A stretch of DNA of 64,000 nt, taken from assembly GCF_958979055.1 (NCBI RefSeq), contig NC_084894.1, positions 22,227,616 to 22,291,615 of the forward strand, given 5' to 3'. A program made the position numbers and the translations under genes. Below are positions 37,036-48,090 of this stretch, in pieces. How positions within the stretch are numbered: the first letter of the stretch is position 1; each line of letters begins with the position of its first letter. The notes under the pieces were generated by a model that was not told where the DNA came from, ran no database searches, and worked only from the letters and a program-made list of their open reading frames with translations. The stretch comes from Alnus glutinosa. Its lineage: Eukaryota > Streptophyta > Magnoliopsida > Fagales > Betulaceae.

Positions 37036-37125
37036 AACAACAAAGGAGAAAGAGGATCACCTTGCCTAATCCCCTGCGAGCTCTGAAAGAAACCAGAAGG
37101 GGTACCATTAACCAAGATGGAACAT
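37036..37125 (-). mobile_element. LINE reverse transcriptase scrap
   Basis: On the minus strand the 90 bp read [20 protein letters not shown] followed by DPLSPLLF, the classic plant LINE (L1-type) reverse transcriptase motif. Nothing else of the element is seen; it sits exactly at the broken end of the copia derivative. Confidence 0.8.
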
Positions 37126-37930
37126 TCTTCATCTAACCTAAAACAAAATGCACGAGTTGTGAGGGATTGAGGGCGTCTAGTTTGAATACCAGTCATCTTG
37201 AAAAAGCTTTGACCCTAATGAATGATTGAGGGTGGGCAACCAAGACATTTAATTAAAGAGTTCTATCGATCGAGAGAGGGAAAAAATTTAGGGGAGTGAT
37301 AAGGGGTGGGGCGTTTGACACCACGCTTATGCTCTGCCAAAGGATTGGCGAGTTTATCCTCCATACTATACTCATCTTCTTCCTCCGCATAACGCGTATT
37401 TGGTCGACAGCAATGACCATTTAGACCACTCATGTCGGTAAACTGCTCGGATAGTGCTCTAATTTGTGTGCCAATTTGTTCTCCAAATTGCTCAGAAGAT
37501 CATCAACCCAATCAAATTGCTCATACAAGAGTTGCAAACATGCCGTCAATTGCTCATCACACATTGCTTCTTCATGCTCGGGCACATCACCAATCTTGGC
37601 AAAACAATTTCCCCTTTTGCGTCCCCTTCGCACCATTGATAGAAAACCTTGGCTATGATACTAACTGATGCAAGGTGGATGTGATGGATCATAGAACAAG
37701 CAATATTATATTAACAGCTCTTTCGAAAACCAAGAACAAATCAAGAATTTGAGGAAAAATAAATATAAAATCACTCATTAAGTGTTTTTATTTTATTTTA
37801 TTGAAAATTGATGAAAATTACACAGAACTGGCAGCCTAAGTCGTTCATATTTAGCTTATATAGTAGATAGAGTTGCTACCCTACTGAAACACGCTATTCA
37901 GTCAGTTTGTCGTAATCTCGTCCACACGAG
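37126..37930 (-). mobile_element. Ty3/gypsy relic: gag start, primer site and LTR part (before Y5)
   Basis: Minus-strand gag MVRRGRKRGNCFAKIG (37430-37636), a primer-like TTAGTATCATAGCCAAGG at 37648-37665, and an LTR beginning at 37666. The LTR contains AATAAAA-like and TATA-like (CTATATAAGC) signals. Counterpart of 17905-18933. Confidence 0.6.
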
Positions 37931-38230
37931 ACTACTAACTCATTCGGACAAGTAACAGCGTAATATTTCTCCTTGTCTGAACTTATTCCATATGGGTTAG
38001 CAAACGAGCTTCTCGAATCCTCATATTTAACGACTTGTTCGGACTTGAACTGATCGCCATTCCAAACAAGCTCCCTGGATCCCTTTCCAGTATCCTCCTA
38101 GTAAACTTTGTCTTACGGGTTTTATACCTTGTCCAGCGGACACCAACGTCCTCCGCCGTTTTTTTTATGAAATCAAACGCCAGCTAGTTTACCCAATTAA
38201 TGTGAAGGAAACGCTTTCCACAAATATAAG
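37931..38230 (-). repeat. LTR-derived module upstream of Y5
   Basis: Continuation of the gypsy LTR, uninterrupted here, whereas the Y2 copy is split by the CACTA element. Confidence 0.45.
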
Positions 38231-38358
38231 ATTTACCCAACAGAAATGAATACACAAAATGACCTAACCTTAATTAGTTTCATCTTTTTATATATATATA
38301 TGCATGTGCAGTAAAGCAATTTGGTGCACGTACGTTTGGCAATCCACAAACTGTTTAG

Positions 38359-38450
38359 TTCCCGCCACGGTGGCATTTAACTGAAACAGTTAAATGAGGT
38401 GATCATCCTCGTCACCACTACCCCTCCAGATCGATCGATTGATAAATCTT
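38359..38450 (+). promoter_or_regulatory. Conserved promoter of Y5
   Basis: TTCCCGCC 38359-38366; palindrome halves CATTTAACTG / CAGTTAAATG 38374-38396; TTGATAAATC near 38440 where type-B genes have TATAAAT. Confidence 0.55.
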
Positions 38451-38526
38451 CTTTCTCACGTACAATCCTCAAGCAACATTTCTTGAAGTACTTCTCATAA
38501 CACCTGAAGTTTCAGAGCTCTTTGAA

Positions 38527-38637
38527 ATGGGGAGGCTCTTTCTTATTCAATACGATCAAACTCCCCACACCAAGTTCTTCTTGTGCCGTACATGCCGTAC
38601 CCATATTGCCTTGGCCGAAAACTTATCTTTCGTGGTA

Positions 38638-38718
<81 letters not shown>

Positions 38719-39826
38719 GTGCGTGTGTGTTGATTTTTTCTTAATTGTTCTCGGTTTTCTTGGATATTTTTATACATAGAAAGAAAAGTCGTTGCAAATA
38801 TTCAGACTTCAAATTATATATATATTTTTTTTGAGAACTTGATTGTTCTTGGGATGTTCTTTGAAGATACGTACGACCTTGTTATTTTTAAGACTATTTG
38901 ATGCAGTTTCTTTTATCTTGAACTACTTCAACTTCCAAGATTTGATTAATAAAAATAAAAATAAAAATGTAGTAATTACGTGCATTCTTAGAATAAAACT
39001 TCTCTATTCTTTTGTTTTTGTCTATTAAATTCCCCCTTTTCAGTGTCAATTCTTTTCCCATCGTACGTGAACTGTCAAAATTTGATGTTTATATATAATG
39101 CATCCATAAATCACTTTTTATAAAAAAAAAAATAATAATATTAATAATAATAATAACATATTATTCAATTTCATTTTGCAGACCATTCTCGAGAGTAAAG
39201 GCCACTTTGAAAAAGCGTAAGATATTATTCAAACTTGATTCATTCAATTAATGCACTATTTTTATTTTTATTTTTTTGACTTGCGTGTTTGAGATCGATG
39301 TAGTGTGAACCTGGTGATTGACGGTCCGGAACATTATCGGAGGGTTGGTGTTAACATAGAGGCAGATGCTCATTGCAACAAATGCTTGGGGCACTTGGGC
39401 TTCAAATATGTAAAAATATCTCTATTTAATTTTGATCTTTTTAGATTTCTTTCTGACTACTCAACTCCTCACCGATTCTTAATGTTCAGGTTGAAGATGA
39501 TCGAGAAGAACCAAGAATTGTACTCCGTATGTAAGTTAATTAATTCTAAAAGTCCTACTTATATATGCTCGATTCTTTAAAGAGAAATGTTATTTATTAG
39601 ACTGTCATATGATTAAGGTACAATGAACTTAATTTTAATTTTTCTGATTCAAAAGGTTTATTTTCACATCATTCTAATTATATAAATAACGTTACTTAAT
39701 TTCTATCAAATTAAGATACGTACATTTGGCCTGATCCAAGAATTTGTCGTGAGCAGGAATAAGCTCCTGTTGTGGAATGGAGAACAGGAAGTGGCCGAAT
39801 GGTATGCAAGAATAATTAGATCATAG
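38527..39826 (+). CDS. Yippee-like gene Y5 (type A)
   Basis: Five exons: 38527-38634, 39182-39216, 39304-39409, 39490-39526 and 39741-39826, giving 123 aa with all splice borders intact. First knuckle CRTC (residues 20-23), type-A exon 2 (TILESKGHFEKA), second knuckle CNKC after GVNIEADAH, then LGHLGFKY. Exon 4 is 15 bp shorter than in type B (VEDDREEPRIVL). The tail FVVSRNKLLLWNGEQEVAEW is followed by a short extra stretch and TAG, caused by extra sequence before the old VADANIDGD segment. Yippee proteins are small zinc-binding proteins; the canonical C-x2-C-x52-C-x2-C is here C-x2-C-x48-C-x2-C. Very close to Y0 where they can be compared. Confidence 0.75.
38643..38716 (+). repeat. (CT)n in Y5 intron 1
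   Basis: The longest of the intron-1 tracts, about 74 bp, beginning nine bases after the donor. Confidence 0.9.
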
Positions 39827-40074
39827 TTCATGCAAACATGGATGGGGACCCCATGTTTCTTGTTGTCCACCTTTCTTGATGACAATTTGGGAAGAAAGTT
39901 GTTAATGGCTGCTTAGTGATCAAACAGAGTATTAATGTGGAATTCTGCATTAATCATTTCGCGATTAATATCCTCTACCTAGTATACTTTTTGGAAGTAC
40001 ATTTTATAGTCACCCAGTAAATTGAGAGGTTTATTAATTTGCTTCTTTTTTCTTTTTAAATCTTTGAGATAACT

Positions 40075-40473
40075 TTACAAATTGGTATCAAATTATACGT
40101 CGTTTTAAGATAAGAGTACTGAACTAGCAAACGTTTCAAACTGAGGTATCCACGTTTCGAAACGTCTCACTGAAGGGTATGTACTCCGTTAGGATTTACT
40201 GTTAAATCTTGCCAAATTTTCAAAATACCCTTGTGTTTTTTTGTTTTTGTTTTTTTTTTAAAAAAAAAAATTATAAAATTTTTCAAAGATTCAGGCATGA
40301 GTATTTTTGCAAATTCCGTTAAATTTTGACTAATACTTAAATACTAGCATTTTTTTCCTAAAAAAAAGGGTGGGTATTTTGGGTATTTTGTTAGGATTTA
40401 ACAGTAAATCTTAACGGAATACTCTTAAGGGAGACGTTTGGAAATGTGGATAACCCAATTTGAAACGTTTGCT
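40075..40473. mobile_element. Inverted-repeat element (MITE-like) between Y5 and Y6
   Basis: Sister copy of 1155-1552, with inverted arms containing CACGTTTCGAAACGTCTCAC and GAGACGTTTGGAAATGTG. Confidence 0.55.
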
Positions 40474-40800
40474 AATTTGTCGTAATCTCGTCCACATGAG
40501 ACTACTAACTCATTCGGATGAGTAGCAGCATAATACTTCTCTTCGTCCGAACTTGTTCCATATGGTCTAGCGAACGAGCGTCTCGAATCCTCATGTTTAA
40601 TGACTTGCTCGGATTTGAACTGATCGTCATTCCAAAGAAGCTCCATGAACCCCTTTCCGCTATCCTCCCAGTAAACTCTTTCCAACGGGTTTTATACGTA
40701 GCTCTTCCGGACGCCAACGTCCTCCATCGTTTTCTTCATGATCGAAATCGAACGCCAACTAATTTACCCAATTAATGTGAAGATAGCACTCTGCATGAAT
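40474..40800 (-). repeat. LTR-derived module upstream of Y6
   Basis: Same block as upstream of Y1. A minus-strand frame of 86 codons is open here but is interrupted in the other copies, so I do not call it a gene. Confidence 0.45.
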
Positions 40801-40970
40801 ATGAGGTTTGCCCAACAAAAATGAATACACGAAATGACCATACCTTAGTTTCTTCTACTTCTTCTTTTTTTTATTTTCTTTTTTTTAAAAAAAAAATGTG
40901 TGTATATATGTATGCATGTGCTGTAAAGCAATTTGGTGCACGTAAGTTTGGCAACCCACAAACTGTTTAG

Positions 40971-41067
40971 TTCCCGCCACGCTGGCATTTAACTGAAACA
41001 GTTAAATGAGGTGATCCTTGTGGTCACCACCCCCCCTCCAGATTGATAATCGATCACTGCTATAAAT
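40971..41067 (+). promoter_or_regulatory. Conserved promoter of Y6
   Basis: TTCCCGCC 40971-40978; palindrome halves CATTTAACTG / CAGTTAAATG 40985-41007; GGTGA...TCACC about 41011-41029; TATAAAT 41061-41067, 79 bp before the ATG. Confidence 0.6.
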
Positions 41068-41145
41068 CTTCTTCTCGCAATTCTGAAGCAAAGTTTCTTG
41101 AACTACTTCTCATAACGTACACCTCAAGTTTCAGAGCTCTTTGAA

Positions 41146-41256
41146 ATGGGGAGGCTCTTTCTCATTCAATACGATCAAACTCCCCACACCAAGCTCTTCC
41201 TGTGCCGTACATGCCATACCCATATTGTCTTGGTCCCAAACTTAGTTTTGGTGGTA

Positions 41257-41287
<31 letters not shown>

Positions 41288-42687
41288 CCCTGTGCGTGTG
41301 TTGATTTTTTTTCAGTTTTTCATATCAAAGAAAGTCTGTTACCTTAATTCTTCTCGGTTTTCTTGGATACTCTTATACATGCATACAAAGAAAAGTCGTT
41401 GCAAATATTCAGATCGACTTCAAATTATTTTTAAGACTATATATATATATATATACATATTTTTTTGAGAATTTGATTGTTCTTGGGATGTTCTTTGAAG
41501 ATACGTACGACCTTGGTTATTTTTAAGACTATTTGATGCAGTTTCTCTTATCTTCAACTACTTCCAACTTCCAAGATTTGATTAAAAAAAAAAATGTAGT
41601 AATTACGTGCATTCTTAGAATAAAACTTATCTATATATTCTTTTGTTTTTGTCTATTAAATTCCCCCTTTTCAATGTCAATTCTTTTCCCATCGTACGTG
41701 GCATGCATGGACTGTCAAAATTTGATGTTTATATATAATATTGCATGCATAAATCACTACGTACTGTTTATATATATATATAAAAGAAAAAAATAAATTA
41801 TAATAATTATCTTCGAGAAAAGGAGATATTTTTTTACTACAATCGTTTGCATTTCATTTTGCAGACTAAGCCCGACAATGAAGGCCACTTTGAAGAAGCG
41901 TAAGATATAATTCAAACTTCATTAATATATTCCATGCATTTAATCTTTCTTTTTTTTTTGACTTGGGTGTTTGGGATCGATGTAGTGTGAACCTGGTGAT
42001 TGACGGTCCGGAACATTATCGGAGGGTTGGTGTTAACACACAGGCAGATGCGAATTGCAACAAATGCTTGGGGCACTTGGGTTTCAAATATGTAAAAATC
42101 TCTATTTATATTAATTTTCTTTAGAGATTTCTTTCTTTTTGGCAGTTACTGTATAAATAGGATCATCTTGTACATAGTTTAATACACACAAAAAATACAG
42201 CATTCAGTCATTCAGATATTCTCTACTTATTTTAACACTGACTATTCAACTCCTCCCTGATTCTTTATGTTCAGGTTGAAGATTTTAATGAGCCCCTGAT
42301 AAGCAAAGAATTTAGAATTGTACTTCGTATGTAAGTTAATTCTAATTAAACCACATAATTATGCTCGATTCTTTAGAGATAAATGTTATTAATTTATTAG
42401 ACTGTCATACAGTGAACATAACGTGACATACAAATTAACGGTACATTAATGAACTCTTAATTTTATTTTATTTTATTTTTACAAGCCCTTTCCGATTCAA
42501 AATTAGATTTTCACGGTGTAACAACCTAGTAAATAACGTTACTTTTCTATCAAACTAATATACATTTGGTCTGATCCAAGAATTTGTCGTGAGCAGGGAT
42601 AAGCTCCTGTTTTGGAATGGTGAACAGGTAGTGGCCGATGCAAACATCGACGGCGACCCCCTGTTTGCTATTGTCCACCTTTCTTGA
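41146..42687 (+). CDS. Yippee-like gene Y6 (type B), intact
   Basis: Five exons: 41146-41253, 41865-41899, 41986-42091, 42275-42326 and 42581-42687, giving 135 aa with correct phases and GT-AG borders. Residues 1-6 are MGRLFL, as at the start of plant Yippee proteins. The zinc knuckles are C20-C23 (CRTC) and C72-C75 (CNKC), and AD before the second knuckle and LGHLGFKY after it match VADI and GWKY of the family. The tail FVVSRDKLLFWNGEQVVADA ends HLS. The segment between the knuckles (TKPDNEGHFEEA) is quite unlike the CRHGKAYLF of typical Yippee, so this is a divergent branch. Intron 3 holds about 100 bp of LTR-like sequence. Best candidate for a working array member. Confidence 0.8.
42136..42237 (+). 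repeat. LTR-like insertion in Y6 intron 3
   Basis: About 100 bp absent from introns 3 of other copies. It contains GTATAAATAG followed by TCTTGTACATAG and ends ...TTTTAACA, resembling the R-U5 end of a copia LTR with TATA box. No partner LTR nearby. Confidence 0.4.
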
Positions 42688-43164
42688 TCGATGATAGTTT
42701 GGGAAGAAAGTTGTTAATGGCTACTTAGTGCTCAAACAAAGTACTGTGGAATTCTGCATTCATTTCGCCATTAATATCTTCCAGTATATTTTTTTGGAAG
42801 TTCATTTTATGGTCACCCACAAAATTGAGAGGTTTATTAATTTGCTTGTTTTTTCTTTTTAAATCTTTTTAGTGCAAGCACAAACACATATTTTATATAT
42901 ATATATATGCTCTAAGTATACGTACGCAGCGGAAAATAAAAAGTTTTAAGATTATATCCAGTCATGTTTGCTCAAGCGAGTTAATAAATCTTTGAAACAA
43001 AACCTTACAATAACAATATAATTAATAAAAATGTATCTCTTGACCAATGCTTCCTGAATGTCGTATTGATGGAATACATATATTTTATGACACAACTTCC
43101 AAAATAATTGTTAGTTCATGGATATGACCAAAAAACATACCTCCCCACGTATTCGGACAATTTT
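42688..43164. other. Y6 downstream flank
   Basis: Standard Yippee 3' flank; no gene. Confidence 0.45.
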
Positions 43165-43290
43165 GAGTAATTCTAAAAGTCCTAGTCTTCTTCCAGTGTC
43201 TCAAGCTTTAAAAGTGAACGAAATGGCTTTTAAAATCATAATTTGATCAAAATTCAATAATGATTAATTATAAGCTCAATAATAGTTTTA

Positions 43291-43727
43291 GGGGTAATTA
43301 CCTTTTCCCCACATGAACTACCAAAAAATGCGTGATGCCCCCATGAACTACCAACTCGACCAAAATAGAGCATTCAACTACCAAAGACAACCCTTTTCCC
43401 CCCTTCCGTCAGTCAAAAAGGTTAAAACAAACGGTCAACGGGTCACGTGACTGTCACACGCCGTTTTACCCTCATTTTCTTCCTCTTTTCCCCCCATGAA
43501 CTACCACCATCTTCCTCTTTTCCCCAATGAACTAACACCATCTTCCAACATGCCTCCATGTAAAACGGCACATGACTTGTTGACTGTTTCTTTTAATCCA
43601 TTTGACTGACGGAAGGGAGAAAAATGGTTGTCTTTGGTAGTTGAATGCTCTATTTTGGTCGAGTTGGTAGTTCATGAGGGCATTGCGCATTTTTTGGTAG
43701 TTTATGGGGAGAAAAGGTAATTACCCC
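43291..43727. mobile_element. Mutator-like MITE in a fold-back repeat
   Basis: Perfect 12-bp ends GGGGTAATTACC / GGTAATTACCCC extend into long TIRs of about 110 bp (CATGAACTACC and GGTAGTTCATG blocks, TTGAATGCTCTATTTTGGTC). Flanking 9-mers ATAGTTTTA and ATAATTTTA match at eight of nine, consistent with a 9-bp Mutator-type duplication. The surrounding fold-back pair spans about 43165-43975; the empty site is visible in the other flanks. Confidence 0.75.
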
Positions 43728-44002
43728 ATAATTTTAAAAGCCACATCATTATTGGAAGGACACGAGATAGACTTCTAGCATTACTCGGTAAGAGTAATTT
43801 TAGAAGTCCTTCTAATGTTCTTCCGATGTCCCTCCAAAAATGAGGTAGTTTTTAAAATCATTGTGTGATCAAAATTAAATAATGATCAATCACAAGCCAA
43901 TGATGATTTTAAAAGCCACATCATTATTGGAGGGACACAAGAAGAAAAATAGAAGGACTTCTAGAATTAAAATCACCATGTCTTCTTTAAGTTTTCTTAT
44001 GC

Positions 44003-44605
44003 TCTCTTTGTTTATGTGTAAAATATTTTCTTAAAAGTATTTTCATTATTTTTCGATGTTTGGTGCAAGTGAAAATGATGGTCAATAGAAATCATTTTCA
44101 GTTTGACCGAAAAAACTTATTTAATTTTTGAAAAACGAAAAAAAAAACCGTAAATCGTTTTCTGAATTTAAATTCTTCATTCTTGCACGCACGTTCGTGG
44201 GAATTCGTCACCGCCAAACATTGGAGTTTGTTGGAGGCCATAAATTTGCGCCGAAGATTTTCGAATTTTGGGATTTGGACACTGGAATTCGGGGGCTAGT
44301 TTTGCCAGATTTCGGAGATAGTGGTCAGAATCTGGCCAACTTGTGTCGGAATCTTGCCATTTGCAATAGCTAGATTTTGACGAATCTAGCCGAATTTTGC
44401 CAATCGGGCATGAAATTTGGTTAGTGCTGCCGGATTCTAGCCACAACAGTTGGAATTTCATCACTGATAGTTTTTCAACTTCAGTAATTTTTTCGTACAG
44501 GCCAAACACTGAAAATATTTTCAGGAAAATCATTTTTTTACGAAAAATGATTTTTTTGAAAATATTTTACGACAAAAAATATTTTACATCAAAACAAACG
44601 AAACT
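44003..44605. mobile_element. Non-autonomous TIR element, copy F6
   Basis: Same element as 9355-9985, ending AATATTTTACATCAAAACAA. Confidence 0.5.
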
Positions 44606-44966
44606 TTAAATTGATTTAGTTTTTAAAATTATTATTGAGATTAAAATTTAATAATAATTTTAAAAGCAACTGCAATTTTGAAATGAGTAAAAAAGAACAT
44701 GATTTCTTTTCGTATTTACGAAAGACAAAATTACAAGATACAAGCCACTTCTTTTTTCTTTTCGGCGAAATTGAAAACCTCATATTATCATATACGAAGG
44801 GGAAAAAAATTCTTGTCAAAAAAAAAAAAAAAAAAAAAAAAGAGTGAGAAGGAAACGGTGTGCCCGTTAAACGCGAAGTAGTCGTTTGCATAATAAACGC
44901 CTCCGCGAAGAACACCCATTTGAACTGAGATGGCTAAAAGATTCAACTCGCAGCTATTCGTCAGCA

Positions 44967-45000
<34 letters not shown>

Positions 45001-45297
45001 GCGTAAATGGGTTTTTGTTTAGAGCTAGCGGTGGTTTTTTATTCTTGCTTTTCTACCCAGGAATGTCATTTTACACCACAAATGAACAACTGAAGAGGTT
45101 GTTTTCGCCATTTGGGGTAGTTACAGAAGGTATGCCTTATTCATCACGCTTTCTGGTTTTAATTCTTATGGGTTGTAAATAATTGATGGGTTTTTTTTGC
45201 TTTGGGATGTGTTTAATTTGCGTCTGTAGCTAGGCTAGTTAAAGACCCAAGAACCGAAAGACCCAAAGGTTTTGGTTTTGTCACATACGAATCAGAG

Positions 45298-45630
45298 TGT
45301 AAGGGATATAATGGGTATGTAAGAGATATAAGGGGTATTCTAGAAGGTAGTGAGCTGGAGGTATCTAGGAGCTAACAATATTCGGTTGGCAAGAAGGCTC
45401 TAGAAGGGGATGAGGTAGCGGAAGGCACTCTCCTATAAAATCCCATAGAATAGAGAAGGAAGGTATGAAAAGAGAGAATATTGAGTCTAGTTAGTAGTTA
45501 GTCCTGGAGAGCGCGGGCCTCTCGAAGAGCCCATGGTTTGTAAGAGAGATAGGCCTCTCCAAGAGCCTTAATCCATTGTTTTATCATCTTCTTCTTGCAT
45601 TTTTCCTTTCATACAAGAAGGCACATAACA
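45298..45630 (+). repeat. 5' LTR of the gene-capturing element
   Basis: Contains CTATAAAATCCC (about 45433) as a TATA box; ends TACAAGAAGGCACATAACA before the primer site. Confidence 0.92.
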
Positions 45631-45739
45631 AGTGGTATCAGAGCCATTCTTTCTTCACCCATCGCTTCCACATTTTTCATTTTCCATTTTCCCTCATAAT
45701 TTTTTTTTCCCTACCTTCTGTTACACCACAGTCTCTTCC

Positions 45740-46168
45740 ATGGCAGTTTTATCACACCATCACGATGTCCATCTTTCTCGGTCAAATCCCTACGCAGGGA
45801 TGAGCCCTAATTTACTCATACATAAGCTGTGGGAATCATTAGATCAGCTGCGAGACACCTTGACACAATCTACGGAAAATACACGCCGAATGGTGGAATA
45901 CTCACGCCTAATGATGTCTAAATGGCACCAGGTTACTGAAATTATCCAGGACCTTGTACAAGAAGAAGCAGTACACGTGCACCCACAAAATGCAAACCCG
46001 GCTCCAACTCTTTTTGAACCCTTCGACGATCCACCGCAGTCCGGCGTCCTTCGAGATGCTATAGACGATTCCATTCCAGCCACGAAGTTCGAGCCCATGG
46101 ATGAGCCGCCTGTGCCAGCGGTGACGGAGCCGAATAAGGTGGTTCAGCTCTGGCGCGTCGATTCATAG
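45740..46168 (+). CDS. Unknown protein of the non-autonomous LTR element
   Basis: An open frame from MAVLSHHHDVHLSRSNPYAG in the position expected for gag. It includes LWESLDQLRDTL and a charged region WHQVTEIIQDLVQEE that may be helical, followed by proline-rich FDDPP and MDEPP segments. The frame can be extended upstream to 45632. I do not recognise a family. It might be a remnant gag or captured sequence. The next frame begins four bases later with MNEPPLLSKIDSL. Confidence 0.35.
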   Translation: MAVLSHHHDVHLSRSNPYAGMSPNLLIHKLWESLDQLRDTLTQSTENTRRMVEYSRLMMSKWHQVTEIIQDLVQEEAVHVHPQNANPAPTLFEPFDDPPQSGVLRDAIDDSIPATKFEPMDEPPVPAVTEPNKVVQLWRVDS

Positions 46169-46171
46169 GCC

Positions 46172-46804
46172 ATGAACGAGCCGCCTCTTCTGTCGAAAAT
46201 TGATTCCCTGGACGCACAACTTGTACCGGAGGTGATGAAGCAGAATGTGGAGAAGCCATTTCCACCTTTGGTTGTTTTTGATAACAACATGCAGCTCTCG
46301 CTTGCAGACATATCGGTTGAGTTGCAATTGGTGGCCCGGAAGCATCGCTGGCGATGGAAGCCAGTGAACGACGACGAAAATGCAGCGGCTAACAACTCGG
46401 CTGGTGCCGTTGATGGAACCCATAGAGCGCCTAAAGTGTTTTCCTCTTTTGGATGCTACGTGTCCTTGCACACAGACGAGGTAGCAACGAGCCTGGACGC
46501 TCCAAGGTGTACAAATGACTGCTACGTGGCAGTTGACTACCTCAGGCACCTTAACAACCATACCTACGTGGCTTTTGCTACTGCTAAAGTCCATTTTCTC
46601 AAAATTGGCCCATCTCTGTTCCAAGAGTGGCCTCAGTTGCTTGAGACGCAGCGGTCGACACCAAGTCAGCTCTGGCGCTATCTAGTGTTCCAGCACTCAA
46701 CCAAAACGGCTAAGCACCAATGGCGTTGGAAGCTCCCTGGGTGGCGGACATCATGGGTGCCCATAACTGGCAGCATGGACCTTCAGCACCTTTTATGGAA
46801 GTGA
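46172..46804 (+). CDS. Unknown second frame of the non-autonomous LTR element
   Basis: 210 residues with no recognised domain. Contains RKHRWRWKP and later AKHQWRWKLPGWRTSWVPI; a related block, FKHRWRWKFSCWWPPWVPI, recurs near 48095, so the interior has diverged repeats. The middle part (YVAVDYLRHLNNHTYVAF) is unlike known retroelement proteins. Coding status is uncertain. Confidence 0.3.
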   Translation: MNEPPLLSKIDSLDAQLVPEVMKQNVEKPFPPLVVFDNNMQLSLADISVELQLVARKHRWRWKPVNDDENAAANNSAGAVDGTHRAPKVFSSFGCYVSLHTDEVATSLDAPRCTNDCYVAVDYLRHLNNHTYVAFATAKVHFLKIGPSLFQEWPQLLETQRSTPSQLWRYLVFQHSTKTAKHQWRWKLPGWRTSWVPITGSMDLQHLLWK

Positions 46805-47099
46805 ACGGAGCCAAATGCCCAAATTGGGGGCATGAAAGGCGAAGGCGTAGAGCTCTCTGTGTTGCTAGCCGAAACTCAAAGGCGCTGGGCCGTGGAACCA
46901 AATCATGTCCCTGACTGGAGGGAGCTTATCCCGTTCAGAGGGCTGGCCGTGAGCGCTGCGTGGGAGACCCTCTTTTGCCTCAACACGCCTAAGCTCAATC
47001 CGACGATCGGAATCGTTCTTTTCCTAAACATCTCCGCTGGGTTACTTGGGTTCTTCTTCATCCAATCGAGACGAGCTTCAGGTCCACGCTTGGGTTTTC

Positions 47100-47780
47100 A
47101 TTTAATTCCTTCACCAACTTTGCCCCTTACTTGTCCAAAGGGAATTGATTGTGCATATCCGCCCAGTGAGCTTGCGAGGCTCAATCCCAGAGTTTGCTGG
47201 TACTGGTTGTCGGGCGACTGCTTTACGCCTACCTGGGTTTTTCAACACCCTCCTTTGGATAGGCATGCTGGCACGGCACCTGTATCTTTCCTCTGTTCAA
47301 CACATCTGACCATACCCACGGTACCCTGTTACTTTTGCTTCCACAGGTTCTGGATTAAAGGTGCCAGATGCTTTTTTATACATGGTCCTGATGGTATTGA
47401 ACCTGCCTTAGACAACAAGACATATGCCGGCCGTGAGACTGGGTCAGCACCAGTCGAATCCCATATGAATTCATCTGCCAGTGCTTCTCAGATTGCTGTT
47501 CGTGAGTTTGATGATGTTGTGCTTCGGTCAGAGTCCTGGCGTCCAGTAGATGGGTTTTTTCAACGACGATCTCATTTCTGCACAGATCAAGGTTCAGACA
47601 CGCAATTGGCAGACCCTAGTCAATCAGAGGAACGGGAGAATTCATTTCCTAGCTTTGTTCTTCTTGTGGATAATACCTCAGAGAATTTGTGCTATGAGAA
47701 TGATCTAGAATATTTGCTAGACCTTCTTACTGACTACATAGAGCTGAATAGCCACTTCTTGGTATATGATTTTGACGCTT
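47100..47780 (+). pseudogene. Captured CCCH zinc-finger gene fragment
   Basis: Within a 541-codon frame (46832-48457), residues read LTCPKGIDCAYPPSELARLN, PRVCWYWLSGDCFTPTWVF, QHPPLD and, after a spacer, VPCYFCFHRFWIKGARCFF. These follow the three CCCH fingers of a plant CCCH family whose typical form is C.KG.EC.YRH / NPR.CWYWL.G.C.NP.C.FRHPPL / PCYFF..G.C.KG.RC.F.HGP. Each finger has lost a metal ligand (His to Pro, Cys to Trp, Cys to Trp). Downstream VDGFFQRRSHFCTDQGSD and SENLCYENDLEYLL continue the same parent protein. The parts are contiguous, which suggests capture from spliced RNA. Not expected to bind zinc. Confidence 0.7.
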
Positions 47781-47814
47781 CACTTGCGCACTTCTTTTTC
47801 GTAGTTTTGGTGGT

Positions 47815-48090
47815 TCTCGTGGGTTCACAGCCTCTTGCTCCATTTAATTTTTTCAAATGGGCTGAGTCGGGTTTATTTTCACATGGTTCCATAACGGTAG
47901 GCAATGGGCTGCCATTTGTTTGTCCGAATGGGCTAGGTAATTCTAGATATCCACCTGACTGGAGTTGTCTTCAACTGTGGACTTTGAGACTTCTGTTAAT
48001 TATGATTGATCTATATGTGATTTGCGGGCTTTTGGATTATGGGCGCAAGGTGTTTGACGAAATGGCTGATAGGGTTGTGCATTTGGTCAT
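47815..48090 (+). pseudogene. Probable captured PPR gene fragment
   Basis: Follows the CCCH fragment in the same frame: SQPLAPFNFFKWAES resembles the N-terminal lead of PPR proteins, and LLIMIDLYVICGLLDYGRKV then FDEMADRVV resembles a PPR motif (ALIDMYAKCG..D.ARKVFDEMP.R). Only about one repeat remains. Assignment by motif alone. Confidence 0.45.

Noticed and set aside
40425..40717. Antisense frames upstream of Y6 (and counterparts upstream of Y1, Y2)
   Set aside because: Frames are broken differently in each copy; the block is better explained as LTR sequence.
46163..46624. Minus-strand frames in the non-autonomous LTR element (also 48037-48711)
   Set aside because: Opposite to the element's direction, no recognisable domain; likely shadows of the G+C-rich captured sequence.
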